This document shows positions 41,826 through 52,261 of a stretch of 64,000 nt of DNA, in pieces; the stretch's first letter is position 1; the number at the start of each line of letters is the position of its first letter. The notes under the pieces are model-generated. The model ran no database searches, was not told where the DNA came from, and saw nothing but the letters and a program-made list of their open reading frames with translations. The position numbers and the translations under genes were made by a program. Source of the DNA: Aeromonas bestiarum (GTDB lineage Bacteria; Pseudomonadota; Gammaproteobacteria; Enterobacterales; Aeromonadaceae); contig NZ_CDDA01000023.1 in NCBI RefSeq assembly GCF_000819745.1, forward strand, positions 62,001 to 126,000. The letters are read 5' to 3'.

Positions 41826-43238
41826 TTAGAGTACGTGAACGGAGGCGGTGTTGGTGGTACCGCTCGGTACCAGGGCACCGGAAACCATGACGACCACGTC
41901 ACCCTTCAGACCCATGCCGCTGGCCAGCGCCGCTTCTTTGCCGATGCGATAGAAATCGTCGGTGGAGGCGATGCTGTCAACCACGTGAGCAATCACACCC
42001 TTGGTCAGAACCAGCTGGGCAGCTGTCTTCTTGTTGGTGGTGATGGCCAGGATCCAGGCTTGCGGGAAGTACTTGCGAATGGCCTTGGCAGACTTGCCGC
42101 CTTCGGTGGCAACCACGATCAGCGGGGCATCCAGCTTCTCGGAGGTCTCGACCGCGCCTTTACATACGGCTTCGGTGATGCGCAGCTTGTTGCTGTCGTT
42201 GGCAGCAGACAGGTTGGACGGCATCACGGCATCGGTACGCTCGCAGATGGTGGCCATGATGGTCACGGCTTCCAGCGGGTACTTGCCCTTGGCGGATTCA
42301 CCGGACAGCATGACTGCGTCGGTACCGTCCAGGATGGCGTTGGCCACGTCGCCAGCTTCGGCGCGGGTCGGACGCGGGTTCTTGATCATGGAATCCAGCA
42401 TCTGGGTGGCGGTGATAACCACTTTACGTGCCTTGTTGCACTTGGTGATGATCATCTTCTGGGCGAAGATCACTTCTTCAACCGGAATTTCCACGCCCAT
42501 GTCGCCACGTGCAACCATGATGCCGTCGGAGACAGCCAGGATCTCGTCGAAGTTGTCCAGGCCTTCCTGGTTTTCGATCTTGGAGATGATCTGGATGTTC
42601 TCGCCACCGTGGGCCTTCAGGTGCTCACGGATTTCCAGCACGTCTTCTTTCTTGCGAATGAAGGAAGCAGCAACGAAATCAACGCCTTGCTCGCAACCGA
42701 AGATGAGGTCGCGCTTGTCTTTCTCGGCCAGGGCCGGCAGCTTGATGGAGACGCCCGGCAGGTTGATGCCCTTGTTCTCGCCCAGATCACCGTTGTTCAG
42801 CACTTTACAGACAACTTCACGCTCGGTGATTTCGATCACGTCCAGACCGATCAGGCCGTCATCCACCAGGATGCGGTTGCCGACACGCAGGTCGTTGGCG
42901 AAACCAGCATAGGTCACGGCCACTTTGTCTTTATTGCCAACCACAGTCTGGTCTGTGGTGAAGGTGAAGGTCTGGCCAGCGACCAGAGCAACGTCGTTGC
43001 CGCCTTCCAGCTTGATGGTACGGATTTCCGGACCCTTGGTGTCAAGCAGGATAGCTGCGTGCTTGCCGGTTTCGGCCATGACAGCGCGCAGGTTGTTGAT
43101 ACGACCGCCGTGCTCGGCGTAGTCGCCGTGGGAGAAGTTCAGGCGCATGACGTTCATGCCGGCATCCAGCATTTTAGCCAGCATTTCTTTGGATTCGGTC
43201 TTGGGACCGATGGTGCAGACGATTTTGGTCTTTTTCAT
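41826..43238 (-). CDS. pykF: pyruvate kinase I
   Basis: 470 residues from ATG 43238, the same length and N-terminus ([16 protein letters not shown]) as E. coli PykF; ATG 43250 gives four more residues. It converts PEP and ADP to pyruvate and ATP. Motifs: [41 protein letters not shown] (catalytic Lys region), [23 protein letters not shown] and [18 protein letters not shown]. No strong ribosome site is visible before either start. The long frame on the opposite strand is an antisense shadow. Confidence 0.97.
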   Translation of the reverse strand: MKKTKIVCTIGPKTESKEMLAKMLDAGMNVMRLNFSHGDYAEHGGRINNLRAVMAETGKHAAILLDTKGPEIRTIKLEGGNDVALVAGQTFTFTTDQTVVGNKDKVAVTYAGFANDLRVGNRILVDDGLIGLDVIEITEREVVCKVLNNGDLGENKGINLPGVSIKLPALAEKDKRDLIFGCEQGVDFVAASFIRKKEDVLEIREHLKAHGGENIQIISKIENQEGLDNFDEILAVSDGIMVARGDMGVEIPVEEVIFAQKMIITKCNKARKVVITATQMLDSMIKNPRPTRAEAGDVANAILDGTDAVMLSGESAKGKYPLEAVTIMATICERTDAVMPSNLSAANDSNKLRITEAVCKGAVETSEKLDAPLIVVATEGGKSAKAIRKYFPQAWILAITTNKKTAAQLVLTKGVIAHVVDSIASTDDFYRIGKEAALASGMGLKGDVVVMVSGALVPSGTTNTASVHVL

Positions 43239-43312
43239 GTCAGTCTTCATGGTTAAGGAGTTTCCGCCGTGCAATATACACCAGTTTTTGGATACTTTTT
43301 ATGATCCAGAAA

Positions 43313-43357
43313 CAACGTTTTGACCAGATAACGTTTTCTTTTCAGGGATAACGTTTT
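43313..43357. promoter_or_regulatory. three direct repeats AACGTTTT upstream of pykF
   Basis: AACGTTTT occurs at 43314, 43330 and 43350, the last two as GATAACGTTTTC. Repeat spacing is 16 and 20 nt, and the group is about 75-120 nt upstream of the pykF start. It may be a binding site array for a glycolytic regulator; it does not clearly match the Cra consensus. Confidence 0.35.
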
Positions 43358-43538
43358 CCTCCCGGCTACTTTTTAGGGCATAAATTAACTGGTCCGCGCA
43401 GATTTGGCACAAATGTTGCCATATGCATCCAAGCGCCGGTCTGCCTCGTCAGATGTTGTAAAATGACGATCCCACCCTGTCATCAAGCCGTCATCAGTCC
43501 CGACAAGAATAGACCCGGTGACGGAACATGAGAGCCCC

Positions 43539-43760
43539 ATGATGACGCCCTATCTGTTGATACTCTCCCTCGCCCTGCTGGTTATACAGGCACTGCCTGC
43601 CGCCTGCTGGCCAGACGATCCTGCCCCGCGGGCTGCCAGCGCCCTTGAGCTTGTCGAATTGCAGCAGATGCTGGCGGCCAGCGAACCCGGCCTCTCCCGT
43701 GATGCCTGGCGGCAGCTGCGCCAGGACAGCCTGCACGGCTGGCAACACGGGCCGCACTGA
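43539..43760 (+). CDS. small secreted or membrane-anchored protein of unknown function
   Basis: 73 residues from ATG 43539 (ATG 43542 also possible). The N-terminus is a signal-like hydrophobic segment (TPYLLILSLALLVIQALPAA). The remaining part is acidic to neutral (ALELVELQQMLAASEPGLSRD...). A strong terminator follows 16 nt after the stop, which supports a real gene. No family recognised. Confidence 0.55.
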   Translation: MMTPYLLILSLALLVIQALPAACWPDDPAPRAASALELVELQQMLAASEPGLSRDAWRQLRQDSLHGWQHGPH

Positions 43761-43775
43761 ACGGGAGACGTTAAA

Positions 43776-43806
43776 AGAGAGGGAGGCCAAGCCTCCCTCT
43801 CTTTTT
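43776..43806. terminator. terminator between the small gene and the aminopeptidase gene
   Basis: AGAGAGGGAGGC-CAA-GCCTCCCTCTCTTTTT is a 12-bp perfect stem with U tract on the plus side and AAAA on the other, so it probably works in both directions. Confidence 0.93.
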
Positions 43807-43830
43807 ATCCTGTTTTCAACGGTGTCTGGC

Positions 43831-45084
<1,254 letters not shown>

Positions 45085-45318
45085 TCAGGGGAGTGCACGC
45101 CGGATCTGCCCATCTGGCGGGCTGGCTGCCCCATCCGGTGGGGGTCACTGCAGGATCTGCTGTTTACCCGGGGGGTTGGGCCGGGCTGGTCAGCGCTTTG
45201 TGCTGATGAGAAGGGGAGTGGCAGTCTGGTTGCCGTGCCCTGGCCATTGTGCCCCGGCTGGGGGGCTGACGCAGGGACCCAAAGTGTGCCATGTCGGCGA
45301 TATTGCGCCACTATCGCT

Positions 45319-45343
45319 GGGGGCTGGGGGCTGGGGGCTGGGG
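45319..45343 (+). other. G-quadruplex motif in the intergenic region
   Basis: Four G runs of 5, 5, 5 and 4 bases separated by CT (45319-45323, 45326-45330, 45333-45337, 45340-45343) meet the strict quadruplex rule with 2-nt loops. The surrounding 45064-45417 region (about 350 nt) has no gene that I can support; it is GC-rich with short duplications. Confidence 0.75.
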
Positions 45344-45368
45344 CTGGCCGCTGCGCGCGGCCCAAACG

Positions 45369-45391
45369 AAAGGGGCCTGGGGCCCCTCTCT
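45369..45391 (-). terminator. terminator of ybaL
   Basis: On the minus strand AGGGGCC-CCA-GGCCCCT is followed by TTCGTTT. Confidence 0.75.
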
Positions 45392-45417
45392 GTCGGTTTG
45401 CTCCGTGCCAATGGCGG

Positions 45418-47061
45418 TCAGCCCGTGGTTTCGGCCAGCATGCCGAGCGCTATTTCCCGCTCCCCCATGATCACCTTGTCTGCCCCCTGCCGGGTGAGGA
45501 AGTTGACCTCGTCATCGCTGTGGGCGCGGGCTATGACCCGGATGGCCGGATTGATCAGCCTGGCCTGGGCGATGGCCTCGCCGGCCTCGAAGCTGTTGGG
45601 GATGGCCACCAGCAGCCAGCTGGCATCGGCGATGGCGGCGCGACACAGCACCTCATCGTTCGCCACGTTGCCATTGATATGAGGGATCCCGGCCTGGTGC
45701 AGGCTCTCCAGCCGGTGCGGATCCTGCTCTATCACCACCAGCGGCCGCTCGGCGGCTTGCAGCCCTTCCACCAGCAGGCGGCCGACCCGGCCAAAGCCCA
45801 CCAGCACAGTGTGCTCCTTCATCTCGACGGCCGGGCACTTGCACTCGGCCAGCGCCTGGGTGTTGTCGGCATCCGGGTGCTTCTCCAGGTAGCGCTCGAC
45901 GGCGTTGAACACCAGTGGATTGAGCATGATGGAGAGGCTGGCACCCACCAGGATCAGATCCCGGGCCGCTTCCGGCACCAGCTTGAGCACGATGGCGAGA
46001 CCTATCAGGATGAAGGAGAACTCGCCAATCTGGGCCAGGCTGGCGGAGATGGTGAGCGCGGTGCGCTGGCTGTAGCGAAACAGCCGCACTATGGCGTAGG
46101 CCGCCACCGACTTGCCGAACATGATGATGAACAGGGTAGCCAGCACCGCCAGCGGATCCGTCAGCAGCACAGCGGGGTTGAACAGCATGCCCACAGAGAC
46201 GAAGAAGAGCACGGCGAAGGCATCCTGCAGCGGCAAGGTGTTGTTGGCGGCGCGATGGCTCAGCTCGGAGCTGTTCATGACGATGCCGGCGAAGAAGGCG
46301 CCGAGGGCGAAGGAGACGCCGAACAGCTTGACCGCGCCGAAGGCGATGCCGAGGGAGCCGGTCAATACCGCCAGGGTGAACAGCTCGCGGGAGCCCGTGC
46401 TGGCGGTGTGAGCCAGCAACCAGGGGATGAAGCGGCTGCCCACCACCATCATCAGCGCCACGAACAGGGCGACCTTGCCGAGGGTCCAGCCCAGATCCAG
46501 CGTTATGCTCTGCCAGCTCATGCTCTGATCGCCGTGCTGGATATTGGCGAGTATGGGCAGCATCACCAGCGCCAGCACCATCACCAGATCCTCGACGATG
46601 AGCCAGCCGATGGCGATGCGCCCCTGCAGGGTCTCCAGATTCTGGCGGCTCTCCAGCGCCCGCAGCAGCACCACTGTACTGGCGGTGGAGAGGGCGAGGC
46701 CGAACATCAGGCCGGCGGTGAGATCCCACCCCATAAGGGAGGAGAGCCCCATGCCGAGCAAGGTGGCGACCGCTATCTGGACGATGGCGCCCGGAATGGC
46801 GATCTTCTTCACCGACATCAGGTCGCTGAAGGAGAAGTGCAGGCCCACCCCGAACATCAACAGGATAACGCCCAGCTCCGCCAGCTCGGGCACCAGCGCC
46901 ATGTCGGCCACATAGCCAGGCGTGAAGGGGCCCGAGATGACCCCGGCCGCCAGATAACCCACCATGGGCGAGATCTTGAGGCGATGGGCAAGCATGCCGA
47001 GCACGTAGGCGAGCACGAAGCCGCCAACCAGGGTGGTAATCAGGGGAAGGGAGTGGTCCAT
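45418..47061 (-). CDS. ybaL: YbaL, Kef-type monovalent cation:proton antiporter (CPA2)
   Basis: 547 residues, close to E. coli YbaL (558). About 12 membrane helices in residues 1-385, with CPA2 signatures ELGVILLMFGVGLHFS, LALSTASTVVLLRALE and GWLIVEDLVMVLALVMLP. A cytoplasmic RCK/TrkA-N domain follows (HTVLVGFGRVGRLLVEGL, VVIEQDPHRLESL, NGNVANDEVLCRA). It exchanges K+ or Na+ for protons; the nucleotide-binding domain likely gates it. Confidence 0.92.
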   Translation of the reverse strand: MDHSLPLITTLVGGFVLAYVLGMLAHRLKISPMVGYLAAGVISGPFTPGYVADMALVPELAELGVILLMFGVGLHFSFSDLMSVKKIAIPGAIVQIAVATLLGMGLSSLMGWDLTAGLMFGLALSTASTVVLLRALESRQNLETLQGRIAIGWLIVEDLVMVLALVMLPILANIQHGDQSMSWQSITLDLGWTLGKVALFVALMMVVGSRFIPWLLAHTASTGSRELFTLAVLTGSLGIAFGAVKLFGVSFALGAFFAGIVMNSSELSHRAANNTLPLQDAFAVLFFVSVGMLFNPAVLLTDPLAVLATLFIIMFGKSVAAYAIVRLFRYSQRTALTISASLAQIGEFSFILIGLAIVLKLVPEAARDLILVGASLSIMLNPLVFNAVERYLEKHPDADNTQALAECKCPAVEMKEHTVLVGFGRVGRLLVEGLQAAERPLVVIEQDPHRLESLHQAGIPHINGNVANDEVLCRAAIADASWLLVAIPNSFEAGEAIAQARLINPAIRVIARAHSDDEVNFLTRQGADKVIMGEREIALGMLAETTG

Positions 47062-47393
47062 GTCGTCACCTCGCTAATGGCAGTCAGGGGGCTACCAGAT
47101 CACCGCGCGGGATGAAGAGGGCAGCTGTCAATGAGCAGGGGGCGAAAGAGACAGATGTTGGCCGCGACAAACACTGGATATTGGGGACAACAGTTGTCGT
47201 TTCTGTTGAAAAATAATACATTCTTTGCCTAAAGGCAATATTTATCCACATTTTAACGCTTATTTGCGATTAAAAGTGCATAAGTATCGAAATGCAGGGG
47301 GGGAAGGGGCGCCTTTCTCCATTTTGTTGGCAGGAGTAATTAATCTGCGATGATTTTGGTCTGCAAGTGTGCGCCCCGGGGCGGCGCCAGGGC
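47062..47393. other. ybaL promoter region, no gene seen
   Basis: About 330 nt upstream of ybaL and downstream of ggt. It is AT-rich around 47200-47280 (AAAATAATACATTCTTTGCC), compatible with promoter elements for ybaL on the minus strand, but no clear -35/-10 pair stands out. No ORF here looks real. Confidence 0.4.
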
Positions 47394-47400
47394 GCAACAA

Positions 47401-47432
47401 GCAACAAGGCGACCCTGAGGTCGCCTTGTTGC
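47401..47432 (-). terminator. terminator-like hairpin after ggt
   Basis: GCAACAAGGCGACC-CTGA-GGTCGCCTTGTTGC is a perfect 14-bp stem. On the minus strand it is followed by TTGTTGC, a weak U tract. The left arm word GCAACAA is duplicated in tandem (47394-47407). Confidence 0.75.
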
Positions 47433-47446
47433 AGAGACGCGGGCAC

Positions 47447-49228
47447 TTATTCGCCCTTGGCAATCCCCTCGCGTCTCGGATCGGCGGCGCCGAACCAGCC
47501 GCCGGCATTGCGCTCGACCCCCTGCAGGCCCGAGGTCTGCTCGCTCAGCACCACCTCGTGTCCCCTCGCCTTGAGCCCCTCGACCACTGCCTCGGGGGTG
47601 CGTCCCGCCTCCAGCTCGGTGGGGCCGTTGCGGCTGCCGAAGTTGGGCAGGTTGATGGCCTGCTGCAGGTTCAGCCCCCAATCCTGGGTGCCGAGCAGCG
47701 TCTTGCCCACGTAGTTGATGATGGCGGAGCCCCCCGGAGAGCCCAGGCTCATTTCGAGCTCGCCACTGTGCTTGTCAAACACCAGCAGGGGGGACATGGA
47801 GGATCGCGGCCGTTTGCCGGGCGCTACCCGGTTCGCCACCGGCAGACCGGCGGCATCCAGCGAGGTGAAGGAAAAATCGGTGAGCTGGTTGTTGAGCAGG
47901 TAGCCGTTGACCATCAGCCGTGAACCGAAGCCATCCTCGATGGAACTGGTCATGGAGACCGCCATGCCCGCCTTGTCGACGATGGAGACGTGGCTGGTGG
48001 AGGGCAGCTCGGGGGTAGCATCCTTGCCGCGAGCCAGTGCCAGCGGCGGCGTGCCCGGTTGGGCCAGGCCCATGGAACGCTTGCCGATAAGCTTGCCCCG
48101 CTCGGCCAGATAGCCCTTGTCCAGCAGACCCTTCACCGGCACGCTGACAAGATCGCCATCCGCCACATACTGGTTGCGATCGGCGAAGGCGAGCCGCGCC
48201 GCCTCGCTGTAGAGATGGATGGCCTCGCTTGATGCGGCCAGTCCCCCTTCCGTCGTGGCGATCGGCTTGAGGGCCGCCATGTTGCGGCTCTCCAGCATGC
48301 CGAAGATCTGGCCCAGGGCTATGGTGCCGGAGGAGGGGGTGGGAAAGCCGCAGATCTGGCTCTGGCGATAGTCAAAGCAGAGACCGTCCCGCAGCTTGGT
48401 CTGGTAGCTGGCCAGATCCACCGCCGCCAGCACGCCGGGATTGGTGGGATGCTGGCGCACCTTGGCCACCATGGCCTGGGCCAGCGGTCCCTGATAGAAG
48501 GCATCCGCCCCCTGTGTGGCCAGGGTGCGCAGCACCTTGGCCAGCGCCGGGTTGGTGAGCGTGCTGCCGGCGGGCCTGGGTGTGCCATCCGGCAGATAGA
48601 AGTAGGCGCGGGCATCCGGGTCCCTGGCGAGGTAGGGATCTTTTGCCAGCAGGGTGGCCAGCCGCGGGCTTATCACAAAACCCTGCTCCGCGAGCGTGAT
48701 GGCGGGCTCGAACAGCGTGGCCCAGGGCAGCTTGCCATAGCGCTGATGGGCCAGCGCCAGTGCCCGTACCGTGCCCGGCGCGCCCACCGAGCGGCCACCC
48801 ACCACGCCGTCATAGAAGGCCATGGGCTTGCCATCCTTCATGAACAGCTGATCCGTGGCGGCGGCAGGGGCCGTCTCGCGACCATCCACAGCCGCAACCT
48901 TGCTTCCATCCCACACCAGCAGCAGGGAGCCACCGCCGATGCCGGAGGATTGCGGCTCCACCAGGGTCAGCACCAGTTGCACAGCGATGGCGGCATCCAC
49001 GGCGCTGCCACCCGCCCGGATGATCTGGTAGCCCGCATCCACCGCCAGCGGGTTGGCGGCCGCCACCATGAAGTCATGGCCCTGCCAGCCCTGTTTGTCG
49101 GTCCAGCCGCTGGCCGCCTCGGGGGCGAGCAGGGTCTGGGGCGGCGGGGCATAGTGAAAGCCCTTGTCACTGGCGCAACCGGCCAGCAGGGCGAGGGCAA
49201 GGGTCAGCCCCAGGGGTTTGAGCAACAT
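47447..49228 (-). CDS. ggt: gamma-glutamyltranspeptidase, predicted lipoprotein
   Basis: 593 residues. Lipoprotein signal with lipobox LLAGC at the N-terminus. Large-subunit features: MVAAANPLAVDAGYQIIRAG, SAVDAAIAVQLVLTLVEPQSSGIGGG (split), and DGRETAPAAA. The autoprocessing nucleophile is Thr in PSTSHVSIVDKAG, start of the small subunit, with SMTSSIEDGFGS and RPRSSMSPLLV following. It cleaves and transfers gamma-glutamyl groups from glutathione in the periplasm or at the outer membrane. Membrane anchoring differs from the soluble E. coli enzyme. Confidence 0.93.
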   Translation of the reverse strand: MLLKPLGLTLALALLAGCASDKGFHYAPPPQTLLAPEAASGWTDKQGWQGHDFMVAAANPLAVDAGYQIIRAGGSAVDAAIAVQLVLTLVEPQSSGIGGGSLLLVWDGSKVAAVDGRETAPAAATDQLFMKDGKPMAFYDGVVGGRSVGAPGTVRALALAHQRYGKLPWATLFEPAITLAEQGFVISPRLATLLAKDPYLARDPDARAYFYLPDGTPRPAGSTLTNPALAKVLRTLATQGADAFYQGPLAQAMVAKVRQHPTNPGVLAAVDLASYQTKLRDGLCFDYRQSQICGFPTPSSGTIALGQIFGMLESRNMAALKPIATTEGGLAASSEAIHLYSEAARLAFADRNQYVADGDLVSVPVKGLLDKGYLAERGKLIGKRSMGLAQPGTPPLALARGKDATPELPSTSHVSIVDKAGMAVSMTSSIEDGFGSRLMVNGYLLNNQLTDFSFTSLDAAGLPVANRVAPGKRPRSSMSPLLVFDKHSGELEMSLGSPGGSAIINYVGKTLLGTQDWGLNLQQAINLPNFGSRNGPTELEAGRTPEAVVEGLKARGHEVVLSEQTSGLQGVERNAGGWFGAADPRREGIAKGE

Positions 49229-49360
49229 GACACTCTCCTTGTCTGTTTTATGACCATGAGGGGCGACTATGTCACGATTGGCACTAGTTACTCAAGTTGT
49301 TGAACAGGATCAATGCCTTACTCATTTATCAATAGGCCCCATCCGTCAGCGCCGGCCATA

Positions 49361-49386
49361 AAAAAACCGCCCTGGGGCGGTTTTTG
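49361..49386 (-). terminator. terminator of rdgC
   Basis: AACCGCC-CCAG-GGCGGTT on the minus strand, followed by TTTTTT; the plus side also has TTTTTG. Confidence 0.9.
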
Positions 49387-49408
49387 CAATTTGGTGAGGC
49401 AGGCCGGG

Positions 49409-50320
49409 CTAGATGGACTGCTCTTCGCCACCCAGGGCGGCAAACAGCGCCGGGATGAACTGGGCCAGCTCGGCGGTCACCAGGGCGAAGTCGGCGTCCA
49501 GACGGGCGGCGGGATCTTCGCTGGTCACGTCGTCGTTCTGCTCGCGCAGCTCTTCGCTGAACTTGAGGCGCTTGATGGAGATGTCGTCTCCCAGCACGAA
49601 GCTCAGGGTCTCGCCCCAGTTTAGGGCCAGCTTGGTCACCAGCTTGTCGTTGGCCAGGTGGTTCTTGATCTCGTCGGTCATCAGATCCTGCTGCTTGCAG
49701 CGGATGATGCCGCCGTGCTCCATGGCACTGCGCAGCTCGGCTTCGTCTTCCAGCGCGAAGGAGGCGGGCAGATTGCCCTCGCTCAGCCACTCGGTCATGG
49801 TGATCTCGGGCGGGTTCTTGAGGGCCACGGGTACCACGGGCAGGGTGCCTATGCTCTTGCGCAGCAGGGCCAGCAGATCGTCCGCCTTCTTGGCGGAGCC
49901 CGCGTCCACCACCATCAGATTGTCGGCCGGATTGATCCAGGCGAAGGTCTGGCTGGTACGACTGAAGGCACGGGGCAGCAGGGTGTGGAGTATCTCCTCC
50001 TTCAGCGCTTCCTTCTCTTTCTTCTTGAGGGCGCGGCCCTGCTCGAATTCGATCGCTTCTACCTTCTCCGCCAGCATCTCCTTGACGACGGAGCCCGGCA
50101 GCATCTTCTCTTCCTTGCGGGCACAGAGCAGGATGTGGCCAGCGGCCGAGTGGGTCAGGGTCGAGCCGAATTTGCCAAGGGGCTTGACCCAACCGAACCG
50201 GGAGATGTCCTGACTGCCACAAGGGGTGAAGGCGCAGGCCTCGAGCTGGGTTTCCAGCTGATCCACTGTCAGGTCAAAGGGGCGGGTAAAGCGATAAATC
50301 TGCAGGTTTTTAAACCACAT
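49409..50320 (-). CDS. rdgC: recombination-associated protein RdgC
   Basis: 303 residues, as in E. coli. It is a ring-shaped DNA-binding dimer that modulates RecA. Diagnostic N-terminus MWFKNLQIYRFTRPFDL and internal KEEKMLPGSVVKEML, EFEQGRALKKKEKEALK, FAWINPADNLMVVDAGSAKK and LNWGETLSFVLGDDISIKR. It is a single gene with its own terminator. Confidence 0.96.
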   Translation of the reverse strand: MWFKNLQIYRFTRPFDLTVDQLETQLEACAFTPCGSQDISRFGWVKPLGKFGSTLTHSAAGHILLCARKEEKMLPGSVVKEMLAEKVEAIEFEQGRALKKKEKEALKEEILHTLLPRAFSRTSQTFAWINPADNLMVVDAGSAKKADDLLALLRKSIGTLPVVPVALKNPPEITMTEWLSEGNLPASFALEDEAELRSAMEHGGIIRCKQQDLMTDEIKNHLANDKLVTKLALNWGETLSFVLGDDISIKRLKFSEELREQNDDVTSEDPAARLDADFALVTAELAQFIPALFAALGGEEQSI

Positions 50321-50500
50321 GGCGTCCTCGGTCTCATAGATTGTCCGGCGGGCATTGTACTAGAGAGGCGCTTTGTGATCAGCCAATCATTCTCGCTAAA
50401 TAAAGGGCGATCGAGTTCACAGGGAGCCATGTTCGCCCCCAACCCTGTCATCAAACTCCCCTAGACTGCGGGTGTTCAAGTTGTTAACAAGGATGCAGAT

Positions 50501-50929
50501 ATGTTGAGGCCGAGTCGGTCAGAGGACATGGAAGAGATCGTCGAAATCTGGTTGCTGGCCTCCCTGCAGGCCCACGATTTCGTCGATGCCTCCTGCTGGT
50601 GGCAGGCCCAGGAAGATCTGCGCACCCGCTATCTCGACCACGCCCGCATCTGGGTATTCGAGGAGCGCGGCGAGCTGCTCGGCTTCATGGCGCTGGTGGA
50701 TGACTACCTCGCCGCCCTGTTCGTGCGCCCCGACCGGCAGGGACGCGGCGTGGGCCATGCCCTGCTGCAGGAGGCCAAGTCGCAGGGGGCCAGGCTGCAT
50801 GCGCGGGTGTTCGTGGAAAACGATCAGGCGGTGCGCTTCTACCGCCGCCACGGCTTCGTGATCGAGGGGGAGGAGTTCGATCCCCTCACCGGCCATCCCC
50901 AGTACAAGATGTGTTGCGAGCCCGCCTGA
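50501..50929 (+). CDS. GNAT family N-acetyltransferase (YjaB/YiaC-like)
   Basis: 142 residues. AAGGA lies 7 nt before ATG 50501. MLRPSRSEDMEEIVEIWL begins the fold; ALFVRPDRQGRGVGHALLQ is motif A (Q-x-x-G-x-G/A); ARVFVENDQAVRFYRRHGF is the C-terminal signature. The set resembles the E. coli YjaB/YiaC group. Substrate unknown. It lies in front of sbcD, about 106 nt away. Confidence 0.85.
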   Translation: MLRPSRSEDMEEIVEIWLLASLQAHDFVDASCWWQAQEDLRTRYLDHARIWVFEERGELLGFMALVDDYLAALFVRPDRQGRGVGHALLQEAKSQGARLHARVFVENDQAVRFYRRHGFVIEGEEFDPLTGHPQYKMCCEPA

Positions 50930-51034
50930 ATCTGACGCCACCGGCCTGTTTTGCTTGAAAAAAGGGTGGCGTATCCTCATCTTGTCTGCATTGGGTGCCG
51001 TGGGCACCGCTCCTCCATTTCGAGCCGTTTTCTC

Positions 51035-52261
51035 ATGAAGATCCTGCACACAGCCGACTGGCACCTTGGCCACCAACTCCATGGCCATGAACGCCGTTTC
51101 GAACACGACGCCTTTCTCGACTGGTTGACCGACACCATCAAGCAGCGGCAGATCGACGCCCTGCTGGTGGCGGGCGATCTGTTCGACACCGCCAACCCTC
51201 CCGCCAGCGCCTGGCAGCAGCTCTATCGCTTCCTGGCGAGGCTGCGGGCCGAGATGCCCCGCCTCAACATGGTGCTGATCGGCGGCAATCACGACTCTCC
51301 CTCCAAGCTGGATGCGCCCCACGAGCTGCTGCGGGCCTTCGACCTGCATCTGGTGGGCAGCATCAGCCGGGACTGTGATGGCAGGCTTGAGACAGATCGC
51401 CTGCTGGTGCCGCTGCAAGACAGGGAGGGCAAGATAGCCGCCTGGTGCGCCGCCGTCCCCTTCCTGCGCAGCAGCGACCTGAGGGTCGAGCAGCTTGAAG
51501 AGGGGCAGGATCGGCTGATCGAGGGGGTTCGTCAGGTCTATGAAGAGGTGCTGAGTGCCGGTCGTGCACGCTGTGAACCCGATCAGGCGCTGATCGCCAT
51601 GGGCCACGCCTATCTGGCGGCGGGCCAGCTCTCCGAACTCTCCGAGCGGCGGGTGCTGGGTGGCAACCAGCACGCCCTGCCCGCCGACATCTTCGTCGCC
51701 GCCGACTACACGGCGCTCGGGCACCTGCATCTGGCCCAGAGCCCGGCCCCCGGCGTGCACTACAGCGGCTCGCCGTTGCCGCTCTCGCTCGCCGAGGCCA
51801 ACTACAACCATCAGGTGCTGGAAGTGACGTTTGAGGGGGGCCAATTGGTGGGGCTGGAGCGGCTCCCTGTGCCCCGCGCGGTGGAGATGATCCGGCTGCC
51901 AGAGAGCGAACTGGAAGGGGCGCTCAAGGCCATCGAGGCGCTGGCGCTACCCGCTTGCCAACAAGAAGCACAGCCCTTCCTCGAAGTGCGACTATTGTTG
52001 CCCAGACCTGAGGCCCGCATCCGCGAGCGCATTCTGGCGGCCATGGCCGGCAAGCCGGTGCGCCTGGCCCGCATCAGCACCCGTTATCTGGGATCCGGGC
52101 AGGGGCTGGCCGATGGCCAGAACCAGCGCAGGCTGGATGAGCTCTCCCCCACGGAGGTGTTTCGGCTCTGCTATCAGCGCCAGTTTGACGGTGAACCCGG
52201 GGCCGAACTGGTGGCCTCGTTTGAAGAGATATTGCAACAGGTGAAGGAGTCCGGCGCATGA
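51035..52261 (+). CDS. sbcD: SbcD exonuclease subunit (Mre11-like)
   Basis: 408 residues from ATG 51035, matching the family start MKILHTADWHLGHQLHG. Phosphodiesterase motifs: HTADWHLG, LLVAGDLFDTANPPA, VLIGGNHDSPSKL, GHAYLAAG and ALGHLHLAQ bind the two Mn ions. With SbcC it processes hairpins and blocked DNA ends. It overlaps sbcC by 4 nt (ATGA). Confidence 0.96.
   Translation: MKILHTADWHLGHQLHGHERRFEHDAFLDWLTDTIKQRQIDALLVAGDLFDTANPPASAWQQLYRFLARLRAEMPRLNMVLIGGNHDSPSKLDAPHELLRAFDLHLVGSISRDCDGRLETDRLLVPLQDREGKIAAWCAAVPFLRSSDLRVEQLEEGQDRLIEGVRQVYEEVLSAGRARCEPDQALIAMGHAYLAAGQLSELSERRVLGGNQHALPADIFVAADYTALGHLHLAQSPAPGVHYSGSPLPLSLAEANYNHQVLEVTFEGGQLVGLERLPVPRAVEMIRLPESELEGALKAIEALALPACQQEAQPFLEVRLLLPRPEARIRERILAAMAGKPVRLARISTRYLGSGQGLADGQNQRRLDELSPTEVFRLCYQRQFDGEPGAELVASFEEILQQVKESGA

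Noticed and set aside
41736-43256. 506-codon frame opposite pykF
   Set aside because: Shadow of pyruvate kinase in GC-biased DNA; no domain and no ribosome site.
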